Position numbers and translations under genes: made by a program | Shown: in pieces, positions 15,189 to 23,535 of the stretch | Numbering within the stretch: position 1 is the stretch's first letter | How the letters are laid out: each line of letters begins with the position of its first letter | NCBI GenBank assembly: GCA_020050175.1 | Contig: JAGVKY010000097.1 | Location: 1-25,934, forward strand | DNA from: Parachlamydiales bacterium | GTDB taxonomy: Bacteria > Chlamydiota > Chlamydiia > Chlamydiales > JAJFMK01 | Reading direction: 5' to 3' | Length of the DNA stretch: 25,934 nucleotides | Notes under the pieces: model-generated | The model's input: only the letters and a program-made list of their open reading frames with translations | Told to the model about the DNA's origin: nothing | Database searches by the model: none

Positions 15189-16449
15189 TGACGCTCTAGA
15201 ACAGTATAAAAAAATTACAGGTCCAGAAAAGATCGATCAACTTTATCAACTGGCCGACCCTTTAAAAAAAATGAAATTAGTTCATGTGAACTCGACAGCC
15301 ATGGGCGGCGGTGTAGCTGAAATTTTAACAAAATTAGTTCCCATGACCAAAGCTTTGGGGATTGATACCTCCTGGGAGGTGATCCAGGGTACTTTAGAAT
15401 TCTTCCAATGTACAAAAGGAATGCATAACGCCATTCAGGGGATGAAGCACTTCTTAAGTCCCACAGATATAAAAGTTTATGAAGAGGTAAATCGTCTCAA
15501 TGCAGAAAAATTAAGGGATGTTCTTGAAAGTGCAGATATCGTTGTGATCCACGATCCACAGCCCCTTGCTCTTATCAAACACTTCCCAAATAGAAAGGGG
15601 AAATGGATCTGGCGATGTCATATTGATGCAAGCCGACCCTTTCGGCCGGTTTGGAAATATCTAAGGACGTTTATCGAAAGATATGACGCTTCAATTTTTT
15701 CATTAGCCGAATTTACTCATCCTTTACCTCATCCTATGTTTGTCATTCCTCCAAGCATTGACCCCTTAAGTGAAAAAAACATGGATCTGGATCCAAAAGA
15801 GGTTGAAAAGGTTTATGACATTTTTAACTTAGACCGTGAAAGGCCCATCATTCTTCAAGTTTCCCGATTTGATCGATTTAAAGATCCATTAGGTGTTATT
15901 GAAGCTTATCGTTTTGTAAAGAAATTTAACTCGGAAATGCAACTCGTCCTAGCAGGTAACTCTGCCTCGGATGACCCAGAAGGGGATATCGTTTTAAAAG
16001 AGGTTCAAGATGCAGCAAGAGGAGACCCAGGTATCCATATTCTGTTAATGCCAGGCGATGCCCCCCGCACTATCAATGCTCTACAAAGAGTCGCTGACAT
16101 CGTCCTTCAAAAATCGATTAAAGAAGGCTTTGGTCTAACCGTTACCGAAACTCTTTGGAAGTCAAAACCGGTGATAGGTGGGAATACTGGAGGAATTAGA
16201 ATGCAAGTCATCCATGGAGAGACTGGCTTTGTCGTGAACACTCCAGAAGGCGCTGCTTACAGGATCCGATATTTTCTCCAACATCCAGAAAAAAGCATGG
16301 AGATGGGCGAGAAGGGGAAAGAATTTGTTAGAGAAAAATTTTTGATCACAAGACAATTACGGGAATATCTCACTCTCATGTATTCCTTAATCTCCTCCAA
16401 AACTGACAGGATTGAATTGCCGATGGTGAAGCATGATGAACTTGCCTAG
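15181..16449 (+). CDS. treT: Trehalose synthase, glycosyltransferase family 4 TreT type
   Basis: A 422-aa retaining GT4 enzyme that joins glucose from an NDP-glucose to free glucose to make trehalose, reversibly in characterised archaeal TreT. The N-terminal Rossmann domain starts at KLVHVNSTAMGGGVAEIL (32-49), the TreT-specific opening with a Gly-rich acceptor loop. HIDASRP is at 147-153. The donor domain has LQVSRFDRFKDP (225-236), with the Arg and Lys that contact phosphates, and the E-x7-E motif EGFGLTVTE at 315-323. A trehalose phosphorylase of the same subfamily is the main alternative. The gene overlaps both neighbours (8 bases with the DUF5752-like gene, 17 with treY), so translation is coupled. 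Nucleotide preference cannot be told from sequence. Confidence 0.9.
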   Translation: MNNDALEQYKKITGPEKIDQLYQLADPLKKMKLVHVNSTAMGGGVAEILTKLVPMTKALGIDTSWEVIQGTLEFFQCTKGMHNAIQGMKHFLSPTDIKVYEEVNRLNAEKLRDVLESADIVVIHDPQPLALIKHFPNRKGKWIWRCHIDASRPFRPVWKYLRTFIERYDASIFSLAEFTHPLPHPMFVIPPSIDPLSEKNMDLDPKEVEKVYDIFNLDRERPIILQVSRFDRFKDPLGVIEAYRFVKKFNSEMQLVLAGNSASDDPEGDIVLKEVQDAARGDPGIHILLMPGDAPRTINALQRVADIVLQKSIKEGFGLTVTETLWKSKPVIGGNTGGIRMQVIHGETGFVVNTPEGAAYRIRYFLQHPEKSMEMGEKGKEFVREKFLITRQLREYLTLMYSLISSKTDRIELPMVKHDELA

Positions 16450-19144
16450 CTCGACTTATCGGTTCCAATTTTCTGCAAAATTCACTTTTAAGCAAGCATT
16501 GGAATTAGTTGACTATCTTCATGATCTTGGGATTAGTCATATCTATGCTTCTCCTTTCTTAGAAGCTAAAAAAGGGAGTCTTCATGGTTATGATATTGTT
16601 GATCCTAGAAAGATCAATCCTGAAGTTGGCACTCAAGAAGAATTAGAGTCTTTAGTCAAAGCTCTTCAAAAAAAAGGGATGGGGCTCATCATTGATATTG
16701 TTCCTAACCACATGTCAGTTGTTAGTTCTAAAAACCATTGGTGGCAAGATGTTCTTGAGAACGGTCCTTCATCCCCTTATGCTGATTATTATGATATCGA
16801 TTGGAACCCCCCTCGTCCTGAACTCAAGAATAAAGTTCTCTTTCCTGTCTTAGAGGAACAATTCGGAACGGCTTTAGAAAACCAGGTGATTCAGGTTATT
16901 TACCAGGATGGGGCCTTTTTATTAGAACTTCCCCACTCTCGTTTACCGACAGATCCAAAAAGCTGGAATCTCATTTTAGCTCCTGCTCTCTTAGAAAAAG
17001 TTGATGCGTTGCCAGAACTTAAGAGCATCTCGACAGCCATCGAGCATCTACCGCCTACAACAGATCTCCTTCAAGAGAAAGTCGAAGAGAGGCTTCGAGA
17101 AAAAGAGGTCATTAAAAAGCGCCTTAGAGCCTTAACCGAAGAAAATAGTTCGATCGCAAAACTCCTCCAGAAACGACTTCTCGCTTTCAATGGACTAAAA
17201 GGGGAGCCTCGAAGTTTTGAGGAGGTGGAAAAATTTATAAATGCTCAGCCTTATCGCCTCTCCTATTGGAGAGTTGCTAATGATGAAGTAAATTATCGCC
17301 GCTTTTTTGATATTTTTGCTTACGCTGGGATACGGACTGAGAAGCCCGAAGTTTTTGAAGAGATTCATACCCGGATTTTTGACTTCGTTAAAAAGGGGTG
17401 GGTAGAGGGGATTCGTGTGGACCATGTGGATGGTCTTTGGGATCCGGAAAATTATCTTGTTCAACTAGCTGCTCGCTGCCCAAATCCCTTTTATCTCATT
17501 GTAGAAAAGATCTTAATAGGAAATGAAAAGCTGCCTTCTAAATGGCCATTGGATGGCACTGTTGGCTACGATTTTCTCAACCAACTTAATGCCCTCTTTG
17601 TAGTTCAATCGAACAAGGATGCGATGGTAAGAATCTATCGAAATTTTACCGGAATTTCTGAGAGCGTCCTCAAATTGATCTTTCGCTGCAAAAGTTTAAT
17701 CCTTACCGTTTCGATGTCAAGTGAGCTGCATGTCCTCTCAAGGCATCTCGATCGGGTGGCGCAACAACATCGCTATTCACGTGATTTCACAGCAGAAAGT
17801 TTAAGATTTGCCCTAAGAGATGTTATTGCCAGTTTCCCTGTTTACCGCAGTTATTTCCATCAGCCGCAAGAAAAAGTCGAAGGATCAGATAGGCAAGCGA
17901 TCCTCTCTGCCGTAAGTCGCGCTAAACGGTTTAACCCAGCGAGTGATATCTCCATCTTTGATTTTATCCAAAGTGTCCTTCTTCTAGAACATCCTCCCGG
18001 GTTGGGGGCTGAAGAAAAGAAAGAGAGGAAAAATTTTCTCATGCGCTTTCAGCAATTGACTGGACCTGTGATGGCAAAAGGATTGGAAGATACGGCGTTT
18101 TATTGCTTTTACCCCTTGAGCTCGCTTAATGAGGTGGGTTATGACTTACATACTTTCGGAGAAAGTATCGATGTTTTTCATCAAAAAAACCTAGAAAGGG
18201 TGACATCTTGGCCCCGAAGTATGACCACAACAACAACACATGATACAAAACGGGGCGAAGATGTCAGGGCTCGGATGAATGTTCTTTCCGAAATGCCGGA
18301 GGAGTGGCAAAAGGCACTCAATCTTTGGTCTGATCTGAACAAATCGCATAGAACCCAAGAGGGAGATGAAATAATTCCCGATGCTAATACCGAATATCTT
18401 TTTTATCAGACTTTGATTGGAACTTGGCCTATCGAAGTCGATAGAATGAAGGGATATCTTGAGAAAGCTCTAAAAGAGGCAAAAGTCCATACAAGTTGGA
18501 TTAACCCCAACCCTTCCTATGATCAGGGGGTGCAGAAATTTATCGAAAAGGTTCTCCATGAAGATGGAAATAATCTCTTTTTAAAAGATTTCACTGCTTT
18601 TCTGCCTAAGATTGTCTCTGCAGGTTTTTTCAACTCCCTTTCTCAGGTGGTTTTAAAATTTACTTCCCCTGGAATCCCCGATATTTATCAAGGGAATGAG
18701 ATAGAGGATTTTAGTCTCGTGGATCCTGATAACAGAAGAGCTGTCGATTATAGCATCCGTCAAAGTCTTTTATCTTCTCCGAAAAAGAACCTAAAACTTG
18801 ATTTTACGACAAAAATCTTACACTTAAGGAAAGAGCATCCCAAGTTGTTTTTGGAAGGTTCTTATCTACCTCTTGTCGTTGAAGGGGATAAAAAAGAGCA
18901 CATTATTGCTTTTGCGCGGGTGCATGAGAATAAGGCTCTTGTCGTTATCTCCACCCGCTTCTTTCTAGATTTGTTGGATGAAAAGGAACTCCAAATCGAT
19001 CCTCAAAAATGGAAGGGGACCAAGATTAAGCTTCCTCCTGAGCTGCAGGGTAGGAAGCTTGTCAATATTTTCGACAAAAAGTCCTATTCTGCAGCTCTTG
19101 AAGAGACTTTTAATCCTTTGCCTTTTGCGGTTTATTATGCCTAA
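16433..19144 (+). CDS. treY: Maltooligosyl trehalose synthase TreY
   Basis: Converts the reducing-end alpha-1,4 bond of maltooligosaccharides to alpha,alpha-1,1, giving maltooligosyltrehalose. A GH13-type barrel is visible with the TreY opening TYRFQFS (8-14) and SPFLEAKKGSLHGYDI. Region I is IDIVPNHM at about 87-94. Region II is GIRVDHVDGLWDP with nucleophile Asp330. Region III contains Glu358 (VEKIL). Region IV is THDTKRGED with Asp604. A late PGIPDIYQGNE block is also typical of TreY. The length, 903 aa, lies at the long end of the family. Two ATG codons stand in tandem at 16433 and 16436. Its stop overlaps the treZ start by 8 bases. It acts in the cytosol on glycogen-derived chains. Confidence 0.95.
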   Translation: MMNLPSSTYRFQFSAKFTFKQALELVDYLHDLGISHIYASPFLEAKKGSLHGYDIVDPRKINPEVGTQEELESLVKALQKKGMGLIIDIVPNHMSVVSSKNHWWQDVLENGPSSPYADYYDIDWNPPRPELKNKVLFPVLEEQFGTALENQVIQVIYQDGAFLLELPHSRLPTDPKSWNLILAPALLEKVDALPELKSISTAIEHLPPTTDLLQEKVEERLREKEVIKKRLRALTEENSSIAKLLQKRLLAFNGLKGEPRSFEEVEKFINAQPYRLSYWRVANDEVNYRRFFDIFAYAGIRTEKPEVFEEIHTRIFDFVKKGWVEGIRVDHVDGLWDPENYLVQLAARCPNPFYLIVEKILIGNEKLPSKWPLDGTVGYDFLNQLNALFVVQSNKDAMVRIYRNFTGISESVLKLIFRCKSLILTVSMSSELHVLSRHLDRVAQQHRYSRDFTAESLRFALRDVIASFPVYRSYFHQPQEKVEGSDRQAILSAVSRAKRFNPASDISIFDFIQSVLLLEHPPGLGAEEKKERKNFLMRFQQLTGPVMAKGLEDTAFYCFYPLSSLNEVGYDLHTFGESIDVFHQKNLERVTSWPRSMTTTTTHDTKRGEDVRARMNVLSEMPEEWQKALNLWSDLNKSHRTQEGDEIIPDANTEYLFYQTLIGTWPIEVDRMKGYLEKALKEAKVHTSWINPNPSYDQGVQKFIEKVLHEDGNNLFLKDFTAFLPKIVSAGFFNSLSQVVLKFTSPGIPDIYQGNEIEDFSLVDPDNRRAVDYSIRQSLLSSPKKNLKLDFTTKILHLRKEHPKLFLEGSYLPLVVEGDKKEHIIAFARVHENKALVVISTRFFLDLLDEKELQIDPQKWKGTKIKLPPELQGRKLVNIFDKKSYSAALEETFNPLPFAVYYA

Positions 19145-20684
19145 GTTTTCCGTTTGGGCTCCAAAACCAAAATCCATTGAGTTAGTCATTGGAGATAAAA
19201 AATACCCGATGGAAAAAGGGGAAAAGGGGTTCTATTCTTTAGATCTGCCAGGGCTTAAACTCCCAGTCGACTATTTCTATTGTCTGGATGGAGAAAGATT
19301 ACGTCCCGACCCAGCTTCAAAATTTCAACCGAAAGGGGTGCACGGCCCATCCAGATTATATGACACTTCCTTTCCTTGGACCGACCAAGAATGGAAAGGG
19401 ATACCTTTAATCGATTACATCATTTATGAGCTTCATGTCGGAACCTTCACCCCAGAAGGGACATTTGAGGCCATTATTGGAAAGCTGCCTTATCTAAAAG
19501 AGCTAGGAATAACAGCTATTGAGCTCATGCCTGTGACTGAATTCCCTGGAGAACGGAATTGGGGCTACGATGGAGTGCATCCCTTTGCTCCCCACCATGC
19601 CTATGGAGGCCCTTTTGGTTTTAAAAAGCTCATCAACGCCTGTCACGATGCTGGATTTGCTCTCATCCTAGATGTTGTATATAACCATTTAGGTCACGAA
19701 GGTAATTACTTAGGAGAGTATGGGGATTACTTTAACGATCATTATAAAACCCCTTGGGGTCAAGCTGTTAACTTCGACGGAGAAAATAGTGACCAGGTCC
19801 GTCGCTATGTGATTGAGAATGCCCTCTACTGGCAAAAAGATTTTCATGTGGATGCCCTTCGCTTAGATGCTGTCCACGCCATTTATGATTTTAGTGCGAC
19901 ACACATTCTAGAAGAGATAAAAAGAGACTTCAAAGGAATTATCTTTGCTGAAAGTGATCTGAATGATCCTCGGATCATCATGCCTCATGAGAGGGGAGGT
20001 TATGAGATCGACGCACAATGGAGTGACGATTTCCATCACTCTCTTTTTGCCTACCTGACACAAATTAAATCGGGGTATTTTGCCGATTTTGGCGATCCTG
20101 AGCAGATTATTAAGTCAATCAGAGAGGGTTTTGTTTACGACGGGCAGTATTCTGTTTACCGAAAAAAAAAATTTGGGCGCTCTTCGGCCTCTTTGCCTGG
20201 TGAACAATTTGTGATTAACCTTGAGAACCACGACCAGATCGGAAACGCCTATGAGGGAAGAAGGCTTGGCACTTTTCTTTCCATTGAGGCTTATAAAAAG
20301 GCCTCTGAGCTACTCTTTTTTGCTCCCAATATTCCTTTAATTTTCATGGGACAAGAGTGGATGGCAACAACCCCCTTCTACTATTTCACAAGTTATGAAG
20401 ATCAAAAATTGGCAGCCACTGTCAATGAGGGACGATGTCAAAACCCCGATCTTTTTCAACAATCTAAACTGAATTGGGCCGAACTTGAAAAGCCAGATCA
20501 CCAAGCGATGTTCCAGTTCTACAAAGATTTGATTGCCAAAAGAAAAGAGAAAAAGTGCCTCTCCAATTGTCGTAAAGATTTGACGGAAGTCACACTTAAC
20601 GACCAGAAAGACATTTTAATTCTCAAAAGAAAAGACCCTTCAGGTGAAGAAGAGGTTCTAAAAATTTATCTAAAAGGACCTTGA
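19137..20684 (+). CDS. treZ: Maltooligosyl trehalose trehalohydrolase TreZ
   Basis: Hydrolyses the alpha-1,4 bond next to the trehalose unit made by TreY, releasing trehalose. The protein starts MPKFSVWAPKPKSIEL, the short N-terminal beta-domain seen in TreZ and branching enzymes. The GH13 barrel follows: YELHVGTFTPEGTF (97-110), NWGYDGVHPFAPHHAYGGP (141-159), region I DVVYNH (179-184), nucleophile Asp244 in LRLDAVHAIYDF, acid/base Glu272 in FAESDLNDPR, and region IV LENHDQIGN. It has 515 aa, rather short for the family (usually about 560-600), mainly at the C-terminus. The ATG at 19137 sits inside the treY end (8-base overlap). The frame stays open further upstream, but only in treY's shadow. 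Its last 19 bases overlap the opposite-strand dioxygenase gene. Confidence 0.94.
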   Translation: MPKFSVWAPKPKSIELVIGDKKYPMEKGEKGFYSLDLPGLKLPVDYFYCLDGERLRPDPASKFQPKGVHGPSRLYDTSFPWTDQEWKGIPLIDYIIYELHVGTFTPEGTFEAIIGKLPYLKELGITAIELMPVTEFPGERNWGYDGVHPFAPHHAYGGPFGFKKLINACHDAGFALILDVVYNHLGHEGNYLGEYGDYFNDHYKTPWGQAVNFDGENSDQVRRYVIENALYWQKDFHVDALRLDAVHAIYDFSATHILEEIKRDFKGIIFAESDLNDPRIIMPHERGGYEIDAQWSDDFHHSLFAYLTQIKSGYFADFGDPEQIIKSIREGFVYDGQYSVYRKKKFGRSSASLPGEQFVINLENHDQIGNAYEGRRLGTFLSIEAYKKASELLFFAPNIPLIFMGQEWMATTPFYYFTSYEDQKLAATVNEGRCQNPDLFQQSKLNWAELEKPDHQAMFQFYKDLIAKRKEKKCLSNCRKDLTEVTLNDQKDILILKRKDPSGEEEVLKIYLKGP

Positions 20685-21313
20685 CGTAGCCAACGTGTAG
20701 CGAGCCACTTATGTCCTTTTTTAACGGGAGCTCCTCCATGAAACGTCCTGGGGTCAATTTCTCCATCGGGTGTGCAATCGTAGAAAAGCAAGGCTTTCCC
20801 TTTCTCAGGGATAACGTTAATTTTAAGGAGTGGAAAAATTGTCTCTCCTCCTTCCTCTGGCGTATTAAGATACATAAGAAAAGAAGCAACCCTTTGGCCG
20901 CCAGGAACTAAGTAATGTTCGGATCCAGGTACTTTAGGGTCAAAATAATCATGGTGAGGCTTATATTCTCCTCCAACTTTGTAACGAAGGACCTGAATGT
21001 TTTCTCCATTCTCTTCAGGAATTCCTGTGAATTCCGAAATCCTTCTCTCTATATTTGCCAAGATAGGGTCATTGATATCACTTGGGAACCACATCCCTTG
21101 GCTTGTTCTTGCTGTATGAACTTGCCCCTTTCCATCTTCACTTGCAACTGTGGATCGTAGAAGCTCAGGCTTGGCTAATTTTCTGATATGGTTACATTCG
21201 AGATCTGAAAGAAAGTCGTGTAAAACTAAAATTCTTGGCGATTCGCTCAATACTTCAACCTCGTATGAGGAGAGGAAAGTGGTTAGTATTAGGGATAAGA
21301 GGAAAGCCATCAT
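20666..21313 (-). CDS. Secreted prolyl-4-hydroxylase-like 2OG-Fe(II) dioxygenase
   Basis: A 215-aa protein with the full set of P4H-type catalytic residues. His120-x-Asp122 in YKPHHDYFD and His192 in FHGGAP hold iron, and Lys202 in KKGHKWLATRW binds 2-oxoglutarate. The spacing and the final GHKW match the eukaryotic-like prolyl-4-hydroxylase family, which hydroxylates proline in proteins. The N-terminus (MMAFLLSLILTTFLSS) is a short hydrophobic signal or anchor, so the enzyme probably works outside the cytoplasm. Tandem ATGs at 21313 and 21310 leave the exact start open. It is divergent from the dehydratase gene with only 31 bases between them, and its 3' end overlaps treZ. Candidate substrates would be Pro-rich surface or secreted proteins, bacterial or host; this is inferred only. 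Confidence 0.9.
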   Translation of the reverse strand: MMAFLLSLILTTFLSSYEVEVLSESPRILVLHDFLSDLECNHIRKLAKPELLRSTVASEDGKGQVHTARTSQGMWFPSDINDPILANIERRISEFTGIPEENGENIQVLRYKVGGEYKPHHDYFDPKVPGSEHYLVPGGQRVASFLMYLNTPEEGGETIFPLLKINVIPEKGKALLFYDCTPDGEIDPRTFHGGAPVKKGHKWLATRWLRQGPFR

Positions 21314-21344
21314 AAAAAATCCGATTTCCCTTAGGTTTTAAAGC

Positions 21345-22277
21345 ATGAAAGGCCTTTATGTGAAGACCCCTCTTTTGGAATCTTTGGAATTATCAGAGAT
21401 TCTAAAAGCAAAAGTTTATCTAAAGATGGAGGCTGTACAGCCGAGCGGTTCCTTTAAAAATAGGGGCATCGGTTATCTATGCGACCATTATGCTGAAAAA
21501 GAGGGAGCTAAGGTCTTCGTTTCAGCCTCTGGTGGTAATGCTGGTTTAGCTGTGGCCCATTCCGGGAGAATGCTGGGCGTTAGAGTAAAGGTCGTGATGC
21601 CAATCACATCGCCGAAGGTAATGGCCGAAAAAATCTTAAGAGAAGGGGCCGAAGTCATTATTGAAGGGGACGATATCAGTGGTGCTGAAGTTTTAGCAAA
21701 GAAGCTTGCGAAAAAGCCAGGCCATTTTTTTATCTCTCCCTTTGATCATCCCCTCATTTGGAAAGGGCATAGCAGTTTAGTCTATGAGATTCAAGAAGAT
21801 GGAGTTAAGCCAAACGCCATCGTTATTGCAGTCGGCGGAGCTGGGCTTTTTTGCGGTGTTACTCAAGGACTTCATGAGATTGGTTGGAATGATGTCACTG
21901 TGATCACCTCTCAGACTGAGGGGGCGGCGGCCTTTGCTAAATCGATTGAGGCAGGAAAGCTCATTACCCTTGATAAAATCGACACCGTCGCAACATCCCT
22001 TGGTGCTAAAACAGTCACCCCGAAAGCTCTCGAATTAGCTAAAGTGCACCCGGTTCTTCCCTATATCGTTTCTGATCGGCAAGCGGTTAATGCCCTCCTC
22101 CACTTTGCTGATGACCACCGTATTCTGGTAGAGCCAGCCTGCGGCGCCCCGCTTGCCCTTGTCTACGATCGCCTCATCGATCCCAAAAAATACCGAACGA
22201 TAGTCATTGTCGTTTGCGGCGGCTGCGGTGTATCCCTTTCCCTTCTTGAGAAGTGGACAAAATTCTTTGATATATAA
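21345..22277 (+). CDS. PLP-dependent L-serine/threonine dehydratase, eukaryotic SDS-like
   Basis: A 310-aa fold-type II PLP enzyme that should deaminate L-serine to pyruvate (or threonine to 2-oxobutyrate). Lys38 in PSGSFKNRG forms the Schiff base, SGGNAG (62-67) binds the substrate carboxylate, and the phosphate loop is GGAGLFCG at 164-171. Blocks such as PFDHPLIWKGHSSLV, LVEPACGA and VVCGGCG resemble animal serine dehydratase, including Cys291 at the position that contacts the pyridine nitrogen. There is no ACT domain, so no IlvA-like feedback control is expected. The phosphate loop has Ala166 where Gly is usual. A serine racemase-like or catabolic threonine dehydratase activity is possible. 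It supplies pyruvate or ammonia in the cytosol. The gene stands alone. Confidence 0.88.
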   Translation: MKGLYVKTPLLESLELSEILKAKVYLKMEAVQPSGSFKNRGIGYLCDHYAEKEGAKVFVSASGGNAGLAVAHSGRMLGVRVKVVMPITSPKVMAEKILREGAEVIIEGDDISGAEVLAKKLAKKPGHFFISPFDHPLIWKGHSSLVYEIQEDGVKPNAIVIAVGGAGLFCGVTQGLHEIGWNDVTVITSQTEGAAAFAKSIEAGKLITLDKIDTVATSLGAKTVTPKALELAKVHPVLPYIVSDRQAVNALLHFADDHRILVEPACGAPLALVYDRLIDPKKYRTIVIVVCGGCGVSLSLLEKWTKFFDI

Positions 22278-22303
22278 AAACTTTTTTGATAAGATTTTTG
22301 TCT

Positions 22304-23230
22304 ATGGCAGTCTATTTCAACGGTTTTCCCTGGGTTAAGGATTTGAATCGATTGGCTCTTGTCAATAGGGCTCCTTTGCCTCTCTCAGAGCCCATTCACC
22401 ACATCGTCAAAGGATTTAAAACAGCTATTGATCTGGGGCAGCCAGCCTTTATCACAGAGCAAATTGCCGAAAAAGTTCATCTTCTATCCAAACGAAAAGA
22501 AATTTACTACGCGACAGTTAAATATGGGTTTCTGATCAAGATGTTCTCCATGTTGAGAAATTACCTCCTTTTTGGAAGTTTTGAGTCTTCTGCAGATATC
22601 GGGCTAAAATTAGCAGCACCCTACCTTCCTCCTCCGAGAATTGAAGATCCCGATCTATTGGAAAAAGAAGATGAAGAGGTTGTTTTACCTCAAATTGATG
22701 TCCCCGTTCCTGAGGGTGCAAAGCCTGAAGCCCAAGCTGCTAACGTTATTCGGACACCAAAAAATATGTTTTTCGGCATGGTGGACAGTGTTTGGGTGGG
22801 GAAAGAGATTGAAGGCAGAGATGCATTGGGTCAAATTTTCGAAGAGCTCGCTTTACATGTCGATTTTGCGCGTTTTGAAAAAGAAAACGAAAAAACCTAC
22901 CATTTCACCCTTAAAAAAGACTTTGAAGGGAAGCTTCTAAGACATGGGATCACTTCTACTGTCATCATTAAGGCAGAACAAACTTTCATCTTTTCAGAAG
23001 AAAATCAGGAAAAGTTCATCGATTTCCCTTTAAAAAACGTCGTTTTAAGGATGCGGATGCCTCTAGGATTTTTCTCTAAAGATTTTTATCTCAGACAAAT
23101 TAAATTTGTAGACGATGTTGTTTATATGTCAGGAGAAGAGGGCTCTGGGATCAAAGTTAAACAATGGTGGCCTCTCCAAGATTGCATTGATATTTGGAAT
23201 GGCATCAAATGGAAATCTTCTCAAGAATAG
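22304..23230 (+). CDS. Unrecognised 308-aa protein
   Basis: I do not recognise a family. The N-terminal 100 residues are mostly helical, with a hydrophobic stretch around IKMFSMLRNYLLFGSF. A Pro- and Glu-rich linker follows (about residues 107-145: PPPRIEDPDLLEKEDEE and so on). The C-terminal 150 residues are rich in beta strands (KTYHFTLKK, TSTVIIKAEQTFIF, KNVVLRMRMPLGF) and end in Trp-rich KQWWPLQDCIDIWNGIKW. There is no signal peptide. The ATG at 22304 is the first ATG of the frame, but a TTG at 22286 is possible. No ribosome-binding site is clear for either. It lies 26 bases after the dehydratase, so it may be co-transcribed. Lineage-specific proteins of this kind are common in intracellular bacteria. 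Confidence 0.75.
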   Translation: MAVYFNGFPWVKDLNRLALVNRAPLPLSEPIHHIVKGFKTAIDLGQPAFITEQIAEKVHLLSKRKEIYYATVKYGFLIKMFSMLRNYLLFGSFESSADIGLKLAAPYLPPPRIEDPDLLEKEDEEVVLPQIDVPVPEGAKPEAQAANVIRTPKNMFFGMVDSVWVGKEIEGRDALGQIFEELALHVDFARFEKENEKTYHFTLKKDFEGKLLRHGITSTVIIKAEQTFIFSEENQEKFIDFPLKNVVLRMRMPLGFFSKDFYLRQIKFVDDVVYMSGEEGSGIKVKQWWPLQDCIDIWNGIKWKSSQE

Positions 23231-23234
23231 AAAA

Positions 23235-23255
23235 ACGTTGTTAAACGTCATTTTT
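23235..23255 (+). terminator. Weak terminator-like hairpin after the 308-aa gene
   Basis: ACGTT at 23235-23239 pairs with AACGT at 23244-23248 around GTTA, then CA and five T. The stem is only 5 bp, so this is a weak candidate. It lies five bases after the stop codon, where a terminator is expected. Confidence 0.3.
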
Positions 23256-23450
23256 CCACCAGCGAAATAGAAGCCAAAAGAACAAAGAGCCCCAACAGGC
23301 AGCTTGAGAGCTAGCTTTTTTCCAAAAGAGAGCACCACAAACTGGAACAAAGATGGCTACAAAAAGAGTTATTCCTGACACATTCCTAATTTCTGTAAAG
23401 AACGGAGCACAATAAGACTTTGAGTGATCTATACAAAAGAGGGTGGATGG
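23241..23450 (-). pseudogene. Remnant resembling the C-terminal part of a sodium:solute symporter
   Basis: The 305-base gap between the 308-aa gene and the reductase-like gene contains a minus-strand frame, from just after a TAA at 23451-23453 to a TAA at 23241. It has no ATG. Its core reads GITLFVAIFVPVCGALFWKK, then ASSQAACWGSLFFWLLFRWW. This is the layout of a transmembrane helix plus the Leu-Phe-Trp-Lys-Lys/Arg-Ala motif seen near the C-terminal half of SSS-family symporters (PutP/PanF type), followed by another hydrophobic helix. The missing start and the loss of the rest of the roughly 500-aa protein indicate a decayed gene. The match is from memory of the family pattern, so the identity is moderate at best. 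Confidence 0.45.
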
Positions 23451-23535
23451 TTAATTTTGTGTTAAGAAGGGTGTCACAAAGTTTCTTAATCCTGAAATGA
23501 TAGGGTAGTTTTAGGAAGCTTATAAAGGTGGGAAC

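Noticed and set aside
18978..19136. Upstream in-frame extension of treZ (53 residues)
   Set aside because: This part lies in the conserved end of treY in another frame. The TreZ N-terminal domain begins at the ATG at 19137.
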